Shown here: piece by piece, positions 13,001 to 25,466 of the stretch
Layout: each line of letters opens with the position of its first letter
How positions within the stretch are numbered: the stretch's first letter is position 1
DNA from: Congeria kusceri
Taxonomy: Eukaryota; Mollusca; Bivalvia; Myida; Dreissenidae
Assembly (NCBI GenBank): GCA_027627225.1
Contig: CM051029.1
Coordinates: 6,695,690-6,759,689, forward strand
Length of the DNA: 64,000 nucleotides
Direction: 5' to 3'
Made by a program: the position numbers and the translations under genes
Notes under the pieces: generated by a model
What the model was told of the DNA's origin: nothing
Databases searched by the model: none
Seen by the model: the letters and a program-made list of their open reading frames with translations, nothing else

Positions 13001-13316
13001 CATGTTAAATCGTTAACACTTAATTTATTTACCCCTTATTAAATCAGTAAACTGTCTGAGAGCCACTGTTTGAATGCCGATCCCGTCAACTATGTTGACT
13101 GTGTTTCTTTTTATGTCAGATGCTCCAGCTACCCGTCGTGGCAATAAGTATGAGACACTTGAAGATCTAGATGTCCGTGAATATGCGTCTCTTTACTCTG
13201 AGGACACTCGGCGAGCCATCAACACTTCGCCAGACATTCAACCTGAGATGTCAGCACAAATCGTGTCAGTAGACGACGATCGGGAATACGTTAATATGAA
13301 GCTTTCCGCACTGTAA
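6364..13316 (+). CDS. Seven-Ig-domain transmembrane receptor with ITAM-like and YVNM tail motifs (14 exons)
   Basis: Hand-built model, exons: 6364-6418, 6540-6875, 7323-7610, 8184-8492, 8603-8893, 9137-9421, 9941-10234, 10925-11242, 11556-11663, 11862-11901, 12148-12185, 12592-12640, 12841-12893, 13120-13316. The phases join throughout and the total of 2661 nt gives 886 residues plus stop. Exon 1 encodes a signal peptide. Exons 2-8 each encode one Ig-like domain with phase-1 ends; domain 1 is V-like with extra cysteines, and domain 7 lacks the core cysteines. Exon 9 supplies the transmembrane helix (about 733-756), followed by RHKIR. The tail (757-886) carries tyrosines at 784 (YENI), 791, 797 (YEDL), 816, 819, 832 (YETL), 843 (YASL), 847 and 878 (YVNM). 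Y832xxL-x7-Y843xxL fits the ITAM consensus, and YVNM fits SH2 sites of PI3K p85 (YxxM) and Grb2 (YxN). The weakest calls are the donor at 6876, the acceptor at 9940 and the mini-exons at 12148 and 12592; these mini-exon boundaries were chosen because they alone keep the frame open. Role as an immune-type surface receptor is inference. Confidence 0.8.
6909..7072. repeat. (CTA)n microsatellite in intron 2 of the receptor gene
   Basis: Nearly uninterrupted ACT/CTA trinucleotide tract about 160 bp long with a few substitutions. It lies about 30 bp after the donor of the first Ig-domain exon. The long Tyr or Val open frames here are products of the repeat. Confidence 0.95.
10388..10553 (+). other. 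CRE-like sites plus a 47-codon open frame inside intron 7
   Basis: TGACGTCA (10388-10395) is a full cAMP-response-element palindrome, followed by a half-site-like AACGTCAC. Then comes an ATG in a reasonable context (CACAATGG, start 10410) and 47 codons with good amino-acid diversity, beginning MAAAERTLTDLAAYLFELDC. The frame ends at 10553 next to GGGTAAAA, which could also be a splice donor. It is not in phase with the receptor exons and I do not recognise the protein. A retro-inserted first exon or the 5' end of a mobile element is possible. Confidence 0.35.
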
Positions 13317-15038
13317 ATGTTTTATTTACGATTCGATACTGCTGCCTGTATACTTTACGACAGGAAACAAATCACACATGCATGTCTAGGCAAATGTTTT
13401 GTATCAGATGTTATAAGTAGTAATATACATATGATAATTGTCAAACAATACAATATATACACAGCCTAACTGAATGGTCGGGTTAAAGTCATATGCTTTA
13501 ATGTATCGATTCGAATTCATTTTTCCTTAAATGTAGTATTTTATGTGCTATACGAAATCAGTGCAAACACGTCAATTTGTATATTTACAGAAAATAATTA
13601 CATGTATTTGATTAAGTCGAAAACATTGTGTTCCTTTTCCTTTCAATAGAATCAAATAGATAGTCGATCACAAACACTCTACATATCACCAGTACTCACA
13701 ATTTCAGTACACTAGTAAATGCTCATTTGCACGATGTTAATTACGAGGTCGGTATGCGATTTTCGTATATATATATATTATTGATGGTACTCGTCACAAA
13801 AAGATCCAATTACAAGAACACACAGCAACGTTCATTAAACGGTTGCTACGTATTTACCGCAATAACATAATTTTACTAACACCACTGAGCATTCAAGGCG
13901 ACATATTTGGCATCATCTAACAAATGATGAAATATTATTGAGTATAGCTGGGCCACATTAACATAACATTGATGATAAGCACAATACACGCTTGAAATAT
14001 CTCTTATAGTAATAGTGTTTTACATTATACTTTATGTCATAACTGTATCTTCAGTGGGATAAATCGAATCAACAGGATTTCATTGCATAAACCAGAATAT
14101 TTATTCAGTTTAAGGGACTTGAAATGTATGCATGCATAAAGGTCAGTGTCAGGTTAATGTTTGCGAGCTAAAGTCGGGCATACACATTGCACCATGTATA
14201 TCTTAAATAAATTATAGTGCATTTGCTTACCTGAAATTGAGCGTCTCCGGACATATTTACCGGATTGACAGCATAAATACATATCAACAACGACATATTA
14301 TACATATTGTAAATCAACATACTATTCAAATTCAAAAATCAGATTCAAAATGAAAAACATGACCATGCACATCGGTAAAGTTGAGTTCGGAATGGCAATG
14401 TTAGTGTACTATTCTTAGTGGTGAAATGTTCTAATTAAGAAATTTGCAATATCAATCCATACACCAGTGTAATGAGTTATTTAAATGTATCCGATTTATC
14501 CGTTTAATAATCAACAAATACTTTTGTAACTGCATCATATGACTTTGGGCTTGATTTTGCTTATTGAATAATACTCATGACACTTAGAAACATTTACGAA
14601 CATACTATATTAAGTGGACTGAATAAATGCGGACGTTTAATTTAATAAGAATAGTCTACACACATGTATGCAAATTAAAATAACACTTTGCTGACATACC
14701 GCATGCACAATATTTACAGTGCATATTATTACAGTACTTTCATTACATTCTGACTGAATTGGATTTAAACTTCCTCATTGCAGTAAGACAATAGTTTAAT
14801 ACGATTTTAAATACGGTTGATGAATACAGCGGATCTATAGCTTGTAAATGAAAACATATCTTGCAAGCCCTGTTTACAATCAATAATTATGTGACCTCAA
14901 TACAAGCTATTATCTGCGCTCAAATAGCTGTGAAATACATACGTCTGCATGCACTCTGCACGGACGCGTTATTTTGCATAGACACACTGGAAATAAAATG
15001 GCTTGATAAAAATTCACGATTTCATCCAAAGTACTTAC
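13317..15038. other. Downstream of the receptor gene, no gene recognised
   Basis: AT-rich sequence holding the presumed 3' UTR of the receptor gene. On the minus strand a good donor-like site (CAATTTCAG then GTAAGC, near 14231) stands alone. I found no domain-like exon to accompany it. Confidence 0.4.
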
Positions 15039-15086
15039 GTGTAAGAAGGGTGGTAAGTAATGACATATTGACATATAAAACTCCAG
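15039..15086 (-). other. Possible orphan tail exon with a YVNM motif
   Basis: On the minus strand 48 nt lie between an acceptor (TGATGCAG) and a consensus donor (GTAAGT). Both ends are phase 1 if read as GVLYVNMSLLTTLLT. The YVNM is identical to the last tyrosine motif of the plus-strand receptor, but the flanking residues are not alike. It could be a tail exon of a minus-strand paralogue whose transmembrane exon lies at 18.2 kb, or chance. Confidence 0.25.
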
Positions 15087-17327
15087 CTGCATCAACTGGG
15101 CGACAAAAAAACAACATCATTATTTGCATCATACTAACATTTATATCAAACAACTGGCAAATTGCCTGTAAGTCATAGGAAATACGAACTACACCAAAAA
15201 CAACGGGGCTAATGTTATGACATTCAAGCATCGTTCATATACACCTATGTACGCAATGTCTATACGCAATATACTGATACTAACACAGTACAAGTCATCG
15301 CCAAAGGAATGGACATATAAATAATACATGCTATTCGACCTTGCATTTTAACATCATTTTTGTACGCGTGCAACGATTTCAAAAATGAAAGCAATACCAA
15401 ATATATAAAATATTAGTGGCAATGAATAGAGTTGTTAGTATGCACGATACAGTACTCACATGAATATCAGATGTACCATATACGGGCATTACCAAAAGCT
15501 GTACATGTGGCACACGTTCACTGTAGCTAAGATGTACCCGGATGTGCGTGAAACAAACTCCTAAGGATATTCAATATTTTTGTAAACGGACAAAGTGTGT
15601 ACTAGTATTCAGACATAGTCACTACATTCCGCTAATATCAAGGGATGTAATGCAATGCATGTAACTAAATAAGTTGGCACGGGATTATTGCCCCTTTACA
15701 TTACATGTAATCATAGTTTTAAGTCTAATTTCGAACAACTGATCACTCAAATTATATATCATTTTTTCTATAAGTTGAATGTTGCAGATATAACATATTT
15801 TTTTAATTCTATTTCAATGTGCATGTTATTGAAATAATGTATTTACAGATAAGCATGATTAATAGAATTTATCTATTTACAGATAAGCGTGATTATTAGA
15901 AGTCCTTATATATGCCATATACGGATTTACGTGAACACACTCCTAAGGATATTCAATATTTATGTAAACGAACAAAGTGTGTACAGGAATTAGGAATTAC
16001 ACTATATGATGCTATGTCTTTAAAGCTAAAAAGACGAGATGTAATTGATAATTGCTTTTTGTTTCATTGCATAGTGATTCAGAAAGTTGCAATTCTGCTA
16101 CTCTGGTTTGCATCTAGCCATTGAGTTATTAAATGGTAATTAAATTGAATAGTATTCAATTTATTGCTGTTTAATTTGAAATCCGATGCTATGAGGTTCA
16201 TTGTTATTTACACGTACATGTTTTGTGAATAATTCTGGGCCAAGTGTGAGGTTAATGCGCACGTAAACCGGTTTAAATCCCCAATGCGTTGCATTGAACG
16301 TTCCAAGGTGGTGACCCCAGTTTTATTCATGTGTGTTTTGTGTTTGTTATATGTTTCTGTGATGTGCTGTGTAATTATTTGGCTATTGGTCACTTGCCAT
16401 AAATAAAGGACCACAGGCTGCTAATAAGAGTTATCTCATGCTGCCGCAACTGGAGTTTTGCTTTTTTAAATGATGATAACAAATTTATATTGAAATATGT
16501 ATACAACTTGTTCAAAAGTTTATCATTGGTTTATTGCCGCCTATAGTTTTAAATGTTCCTTTCTATTTCAATTTAAAAACAATAGCATAACCTTTCTAAT
16601 TTTATTAATGTCAACTGACAATTCTCATTTTCTGCGTGCATCACTCCGTTTCACATGCAATCAAGCAAAGACATGTTACCTGAACAAATGCATTTGTATA
16701 TGTCACTGATGCACAATTTGAGCACACGTACACATCTACGTAAACATTGTATGTTAACCAACACGCTTACTAAAACTTCGAAAAACTTGTTTAAATTCAT
16801 AAGGTAAAACTTTTATATTTTCTTATATAACTAGCAAAATGACAATATTTAAATAAGTATGTAATTATTTATGTATTTATTTGAAGTGTTTTTTTTCACA
16901 TACATCTTTATTTTCACCATAGCTTTTCATGTGTATGTTTCTCTATGTACGTATATGACATACATAAGCAAATAATGCACATAATGCAACTAAACACTAA
17001 TTGCTCAGTTCGTTCGTTAAAGGTGTGATATGAGCGTAATTTTATATAACCTTGTCATGCAATATGTGAGTTCATGCTTATTTTTGAACACATATCTGTG
17101 TCAAACATAATCCCTTCAAAATATATAGATATTCGACTTACTTTATTAATTGTAAGTTGTTGTATAGTTTTGCTGGGTTCAATGAATGATTTGATATTAC
17201 CATTATTGTATTGATAGTGCTACAACAACATCTTATATATACCCGTGAACTAGACACAAAGCATATGCCAAATACTAGTGATAAAGACTGATATAAGTGT
17301 GTAGTTCAACATGCAAAAACAACATAC
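15087..17327. other. Intergenic with local and dispersed repeats
   Basis: No gene recognised. Segments near 15548-15605 and 15935-15995 are copies of one another (shared CCTAAGGATATTCAATATTT and ACAAAGTGTGTAC). A segment around 15645-15705 resembles one near 41065-41125. From about 16245 to 16420 a composition-distinct stretch (TGCGTTGCATTGAACGTTCC) looks like part of a dispersed element. This was not confirmed. Confidence 0.4.
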
Positions 17328-17366
17328 CCGTTGAGCACGTAAGCTCCGTTGCTCCTGTATCAGGCC
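17328..17366 (-). other. Possible Thr-rich stalk or tail exon of an Ig-receptor relative
   Basis: A 39-nt phase 1-1 segment with acceptor (ATCTGAAG) and donor (GTATGT) on the minus strand, reading PDTGATELTCST. It resembles the short Thr/Ser-rich stalk exons at 2851-2892 and 18920-18949 in size and phase. Evidence is limited to phase, splice signals and composition. Confidence 0.3.
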
Positions 17367-17949
17367 CTTCAGATAGAAAACATATTGTATGTAATGTACA
17401 ATTCCCTTACACACCATACTATTGTTATCGTATGTAATCGTCTTATTTTAAATAGACACATTATATTGTAAGATACATCGATTGCAATTAAGTTACACCA
17501 ACATGATATTATAATGTACAGGTATGATTTCTAACATTATTAGTGTAGTGGTCTACAGTCATTGTCAACACTATTGCATACCTGCTATTTTGATGACATA
17601 CATATATGTATTCGAAATTATGCATGGTTCATTTATGTTTAATAATTGGGTTTCTAGAGTGTACCTTAAATCAAGTTATAAATATATCAATGTTTCAAAT
17701 TGGCGATAAATTACTCCTGTAGTTTGTATATCGGTCCCATGTTTGTACAGGCGGACAAAGCTTCTTCTCTATATACACAATATACACAATAAACCGACCA
17801 GTGTGAATATAATATATTAATATGTCTGATATCAAGCCGTAGCAAATTCCAGTTGCATAAAATAAACTAAAATATATATTAATTATTATCACGCACAAAC
17901 AATCAACGTTATATATTGCACCTATATTTTTGAAGGAACATTTTGTTTT

Positions 17950-18110
17950 GTATGGAATATTGTTCAAAGGAGATAGTGTCCGACTTTAAAAATCGCGAAG
18001 GGGCTATTGTTCACCCTGGCAAAATATGGAAGGGGCCATTGTCCGGCCTGGACAAATCTTCAAGGGCCTAATGCCGCCTATGGATATTTGAGGAAGATGA
18101 TAATGTCAGA
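17950..18110. repeat. Short imperfect tandem repeat of about 32 bp
   Basis: Three degenerate units with a shared AAGGGGC.ATTGT.C.CCTGGCAAA core run from about 17996 to 18085. GC content is higher than in the flanks. No function is evident. Confidence 0.45.
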
Positions 18111-18227
18111 TGGGCTATTCTGCCTGTTATCATTAAAATTATGTAAATTATTGATAAATTTCAAATTTATTCATGAGGCTGTATTAAATTATTATGGACC
18201 TAGACTAGAATGATGCAAATATTATAC

Positions 18228-18317
18228 CTTTCTTTCTGCAAATGCGATAAATTACAACACCAACGATAACGACGGTCATTACGACCACGATCGATACGAC
18301 TATAGCAGTGATTTCTT
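18228..18317 (-). other. Transmembrane exon of an Ig-receptor relative
   Basis: 90 nt on the minus strand with phase 1 at both ends. The acceptor is CTGGCACTAG and the donor GTATAAT. It encodes EEITAIVVSIVVVMTVVIVG followed by VVIYRICRKK, an unmistakable transmembrane helix with a basic stop-transfer. It parallels exon 9 of the large plus-strand receptor in phase. No Ig-domain exon was found upstream before the giant trinucleotide tract at 19.07 kb, so this may be part of a decapitated gene. Confidence 0.5.
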
Positions 18318-18647
18318 CTAGTGCCAGACCACTTGTATTCTATGGTAATAATTAGTATTGGAAACAATTGCATTATAAAAGACATAGCATTATAATTAAA
18401 ACACAGTCAACTACCAATTTATTTAACAGTATGTACGTAAAACTTCTTTGTACCGTTTAAAACATAACAATTTAACTTATAGTGTACATGCTAGATATAC
18501 AAGCATGTTTATAAAACTAGTATGTAAATGAAACAAATCTTCAATGTATTCTCTGTGCACCATAATTTGTATGCATTTATGTTTTAATTAAGCAATCCGA
18601 TAGTAACGCATCACTATTATAAACACAGTGATAATTAGAGCTCCAAT

Positions 18648-18949
18648 TCAGATTGGAGCAATAATCCACAACAATGATTTGGGTTTGTCTCGTTTTTCAT
18701 GTGTTGTAGTGGTTATTTCTGAAACGACACACATGTTTTGAAATGCAGCCACGTTTTTTGTTGTGCACTGAACAACAAATATATTATAAACCAGCAGTTA
18801 TATTTCCAAATAACTGTATTTCAGTTATGTCTGCAATTGACCATGTAGGTTATTTCACAGTTAAATGGGCCGTAAAAGAAACTAAGATATCATTTTCTAT
18901 ACGTTCGTGTGTTTGTTACCTGTAGACGCTGCATCCGTAGTGCTTGTGT
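18648..18949 (-). pseudogene. Stalk and transmembrane exons with an in-frame stop, relative of the 2.3-3.7 kb gene
   Basis: On the minus strand a 30-nt stalk exon (18949-18920, TSTTDAAST) is followed by a phase-1 exon starting at 18718. That exon reads ITTTTHEKRDKPKSLLWIIA, then PI and TGA (18650-18648). It aligns with exon 4 of the small Ig gene at 2335-2564 (EKR...ILWIVAQIC), and the TGA falls where that gene has a TGC cysteine codon. The frame beyond the stop continues as IGALIITVFIIVMRYY, so the helix was once complete. The signal and Ig exons would lie above 18.95 kb and were not found; the 2.5-kb trinucleotide tract is there instead. A pseudogene is likely, although a truncated product cannot be excluded. 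Confidence 0.6.
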
Positions 18950-19065
18950 CTAAATTAACAAATAACCTGAAACATTAAACATTACCAATGAAATAACTGG
19001 CAGATACAAAATGACAAACAAAAAACATGCAGAAAACAATAGCCAAACATGTATTTGAAAAGACA

Positions 19066-21545
<2,480 letters not shown>

Positions 21546-22779
21546 TGCATATTGTTTTGATGGTATCCGTATCGTTATATTTGATACACATATTTCCATG
21601 TCGTTATTTGCTGTAATTGTTTTATCTTTATATACACCGTTGTTGATGCGTTTACGTTTGAAAAAAAAAACACTGTACACTCCAGTAAATGCTCAACTGA
21701 GCATGAAATTTCACTCTAGCCCCCACCCACCACAATGAGATCTGTGCCGTCAAAGCATTTTACAATATTTTCTACCTCACTATTTCAGCTGTAACTGAAC
21801 ACCAAATCTCAAGGCGCAGTTAAATCAATGTAGCATTGAGCTGAAACACAAAATGTCTTTTACTAAAATACCACTAGTGCAATATGATTACAATAGTAAT
21901 GTGTACAGTATACTATTCTGCTTTTATTGTTTAACCTGTAAGATATGTTGCCTGCAATTTCGTACACAATTACAAGAAATACAAGATAGCATTTTAATCC
22001 CGATATATTCATTTGTTCGGTACTGTGTGCTTGGTAACAGCGAAAGACACTCATATACATGCCAGTATGTATACTTGAAATCAAAGCGCTGAGTAAAGAT
22101 AAAAGAAACATATTTATGTATGGTCTTGGAAAAAATGGAACGTGTAGGTGAGTGATTAGCGGAAATCCTTCTTTCTACTTCAGACTTGCCAAAGTTGTAA
22201 AATTTACTTTAAAACGAGTTAATTGATTTATCAACGTTAGTATAAAATACACGTTTAATGATTTAAACAATAAAGACATTCGTTTGTTTAACTTTGAGAC
22301 ACTTCATACGCATCTCTTAATGCACACAGCTGTTTCAATTGAATTTGTTCTGGTGATATTTTTGTATATCATTACACAATCCAATAATCCAGATCTAATT
22401 AAAATGTTGAAAAAGCTAAAAGATACGACGTTGAAATATTGGTTTCATTTAAGTGTTGCAGATGACATGTTAAATAATGCTTTTATAACCTATTTACTAC
22501 AATATAAATGAAACAAAACAGTGGCCAAGCAATGTTACGTTAAATTTGCTGAAACTGTTCGCTGTCTGTACATTCAGACCAAGCCAAATTGTATGGTATA
22601 ATCTAACAATTTTCAGACTTGATAGTAAAGGGATAATATACCTTTTGGAGGTCGTTAACGTCCAAAGAGGTACGAAAATTCGTTTAAAACAAAGTGAGTA
22701 GTTCGTGGGCTTTAACGCACTGTACGGGCCACTGGGGACGTTAACGACCAAACAAAGGTGTATTGTAGCTAATATTAAA
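21546..22779. other. Intergenic, no gene recognised
   Basis: AT-rich DNA with short open frames lacking recognisable domains or splice context. Confidence 0.4.
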
Positions 22780-23125
22780 AATGTCACTGCATGAATTTGG
22801 TCACTTAAGAGAAGAAGTTGTGTGCCGGCCCGGTTAGCTCAGTCGGGAGATCACTCGCTCTGTAAGCGAGGGTCCAGGGTTCGAGTCCCGAACTGGCTGC
22901 ACAATTTTCTCACCATGTGACATTTTGGTAGCAGAGCGTGGTTAATTATATAACATATTCGAGCGAGTATGCATGTCACGGCATGAACTTGGTCACTTAA
23001 TGGGAGCAATTGTGTCGCGGCCCGTTTAGCTCAGTCGGGAGAGCACTCGCTCTATAAGCAAGGGCTCCCGGATTCGAGTTCTGTACTTGCTGCACAATTT
23101 TCTCACACTGTGGTATTTTTGGCAT
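22780..23125 (+). repeat. Tandem pair of tRNA-like SINE-type units
   Basis: Two units about 192 bp apart each contain a tRNA-like core with box A (TTAGCTCAGTCGGGAGA) and box B (GTTCGAGTCCCG; GATTCGAGTTCTG). The same flanks precede the core (GCATGAA.TTGGTCACTTAA) and follow it (GCTGCACAATTTTCTCAC). The first core has anticodon-loop TCTGTAA and the second TCTATAA; position 33 is C rather than the near-universal U, and acceptor stems pair poorly. A tRNA-derived SINE or pseudo-tRNA pair fits better than functional tRNA genes. Internal box A and B would allow RNA polymerase III transcription. Confidence 0.7.
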
Positions 23126-25417
23126 CTTTTTTCTTAGAGGGGGGTGAATGTCACAGGAACAATTGCACTGTATCTCTTGCATATGTATTGTGTATGCTCT
23201 GTATCTCTTTCATATGTGCTGTGTATGGAGTGGGCTACACAACACACATAAAACAGATACAGACAAATTGTCCATGTGACAAAAACTTACATCTAGAGTA
23301 ATAAACTCGAAACAAATGTAAAATTTATTTAAAAATCGTATGTGTACAGTATAGAATTACCCAATATCGCGCACCTGTATGCAAAAAACAATTTTTTAAA
23401 TATTTCATTACCAGGGCAGCGTTCAGTCGAGCTGGAATTGCACTGGTTATTCGCTATTTTGTTTTCCCGGATTTGAATTTTAAAAATAAATTTTACAGCG
23501 TACATACGTGATGTATGTAGTAAATAGAGAATATTAGGTTAGTGTTGAATAAAGATAAATTTATTTAACGAGGATCAGAAAACCTCACGTATTCGTGCCG
23601 AGCAAACAAACTTATTTTTATTAAATAATAAAGCTAGTATTATATTTAGTCCATCATTTTCTATACCTATTTTGACAATACACGGAAGAAAACAAACTAA
23701 ATATTACGAAAAACATAAAAACAAACGTCACAAAAATCAAAAAGATGGCGCCATTATACTGCCCGTGTTTGCTTTGTCCCACAGCGTGTGAATACAGCTA
23801 AGTTTGTTCCATCTCGTCAATGCACGCCGGATGATGAGATAAATAGTATACATATCATAATAGCGTGTGTTATTGATATCGACCACAAGTACGAATTTGC
23901 AAGCGTGTAATAAAGGACAAGAGTAACGCGGAGGACCTGTTAATGCATTACTACAACATTGAGCTGGTCCCTTTTTGGTCGTGCATTTACTGAATAATAA
24001 ACCCGTTTTGACGATAACCGTCAGCTTTTTGTTCGTTAACGGACGCCTATAACGGAATGCTTATGATATTATGCTTGTTTAAAGATCGCTGTTTCAAGAT
24101 GCATGAACATTAGAGTATTCTATGCATGTAACTTACTATTTTGTGCAATGGGCTTGCCGTTGAATGCCCAGTAAACTTACTGTCACTTAAACCAAGCAAA
24201 CGGAACATGCGTTTTAAGTGGCATTATATATTATTTATTTGTTTTAACAACCGAATACTAATAGCAAAACTATCTTTAATATGGATATTTTACATTAAAA
24301 GGAAATTCATATTTGGCCTGTAATTGAATAATTCTGGCCCAATTCTCCAAATACTTACAAACACACTCCCATTATCATGCACCTATATGCACGCATTAGT
24401 CGTTGAACAAGCAACAGACTGGTCGGTCGACATATCACAAAACTGGGCCATGTTGTGATAACGGTTTCACAGTTTGCACAAGGCGTACATTGTTGTGTAT
24501 TGTCCTTAAGTGACATCTACATGTATACGGTTAACTTGTTAAGAGTAAATTACAATTACTCTCTAAGTAAACCAATCAAAAGGAACCCATTATCAGTCAG
24601 TCAATGTCTTCAACAAAATTAGCATGATTTGGTCAATCTTAATATACGTCACTTGTAAATTGTTCTCCATTATATCAACACCGTATATTATACAAGAGTC
24701 TTGATTTATAAACAACGCCACCATCATGTGCTTGGAAGTACTTTACGCGGTCATTAGACAAAACCAAGGCAACGTGTAATCGATGTAATTTGTGTACGGA
24801 ACGATTAACACATTAATTAACGATACATTAACAATATCTTACATTTATTTATATTTGCCTAACACTAACTAAGTTATATTGCTCATTTACCACTGAAACA
24901 AGGTAAAACAACTACGAACACGTAGTATACATATTTCGGATGAGTAAATATTCAGACAGAGTGCCGTATATAGCAGAATTTACAAAACGAATATTCGAAT
25001 ATATTCGAATACCTAAAACAAATATTCGAATATTGATTTCAGTATTCGGCCCCATCCCTAGTATATACAGTGTTTATCTATGTTCTAAGTGTTTCTTTTC
25101 GAAGTTCGCAAACAAAACGCTGGGGATGCGAGACATATGAAAACTTAGGTAAAGTGCATTCACTATTGACGTGTTAGCGTTCAGCCTGAAATAGTAAGGG
25201 TAATAAATTGTTAACGGGCGTAAACGTTTGCTTACTGTGCTTATAAGTCTATACGCATATAGGATTGTAGCAATGTTCGTTCTCATTCATCGATCGATGT
25301 TTCAATAGATCGCTTTATTTAAATACTTACGTGCACAATAGCTTAATTAATAAGAGAAAGTTGTGTATTCCGATAATCGTGTGTACGGAATGAAACTGCT
25401 TATAATTAGCTTTGTAG
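23126..25417. other. Intergenic, palindromic ATTCGAAT motifs near 25.0 kb
   Basis: No gene recognised. From about 24985 to 25050 the motif AATATTCGAATAT and variants recur four times, followed by TTCGGCCCCATCCCTA. This could be the end of a transposable element. Confidence 0.4.
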
Positions 25418-25466
25418 ACCAAAACAACCATACTATAAGCCACTACGAAGATCTTGTTCGAGAGAC
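25418..25466 (+). pseudogene. Orphan cytoplasmic-tail exon paralogous to exon 12 of the 6.4-13.3 kb receptor
   Basis: 49 nt between an acceptor (TTTGTAG) and the donor GTAAGT, phase 1 in and phase 2 out. Length and phases equal those of 12592-12640 in the large receptor. It reads QNNHTISHYEDLVRET against AIQYEIPDQYEDLVMET, with the YEDLV.ET core and donor conserved and a synonymous difference in the Tyr codon (TAC versus TAT). No neighbouring Ig, transmembrane or terminal tail exon was recognised within a few kb. It is therefore a remnant of a duplicated receptor gene or part of a gene whose other exons have diverged. Confidence 0.6.

Noticed and set aside
22827..22900. Functional tRNA-Thr gene
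   Set aside because: C at position 33, poor acceptor and T-stem pairing, and a degenerate tandem copy point to a SINE-type unit.
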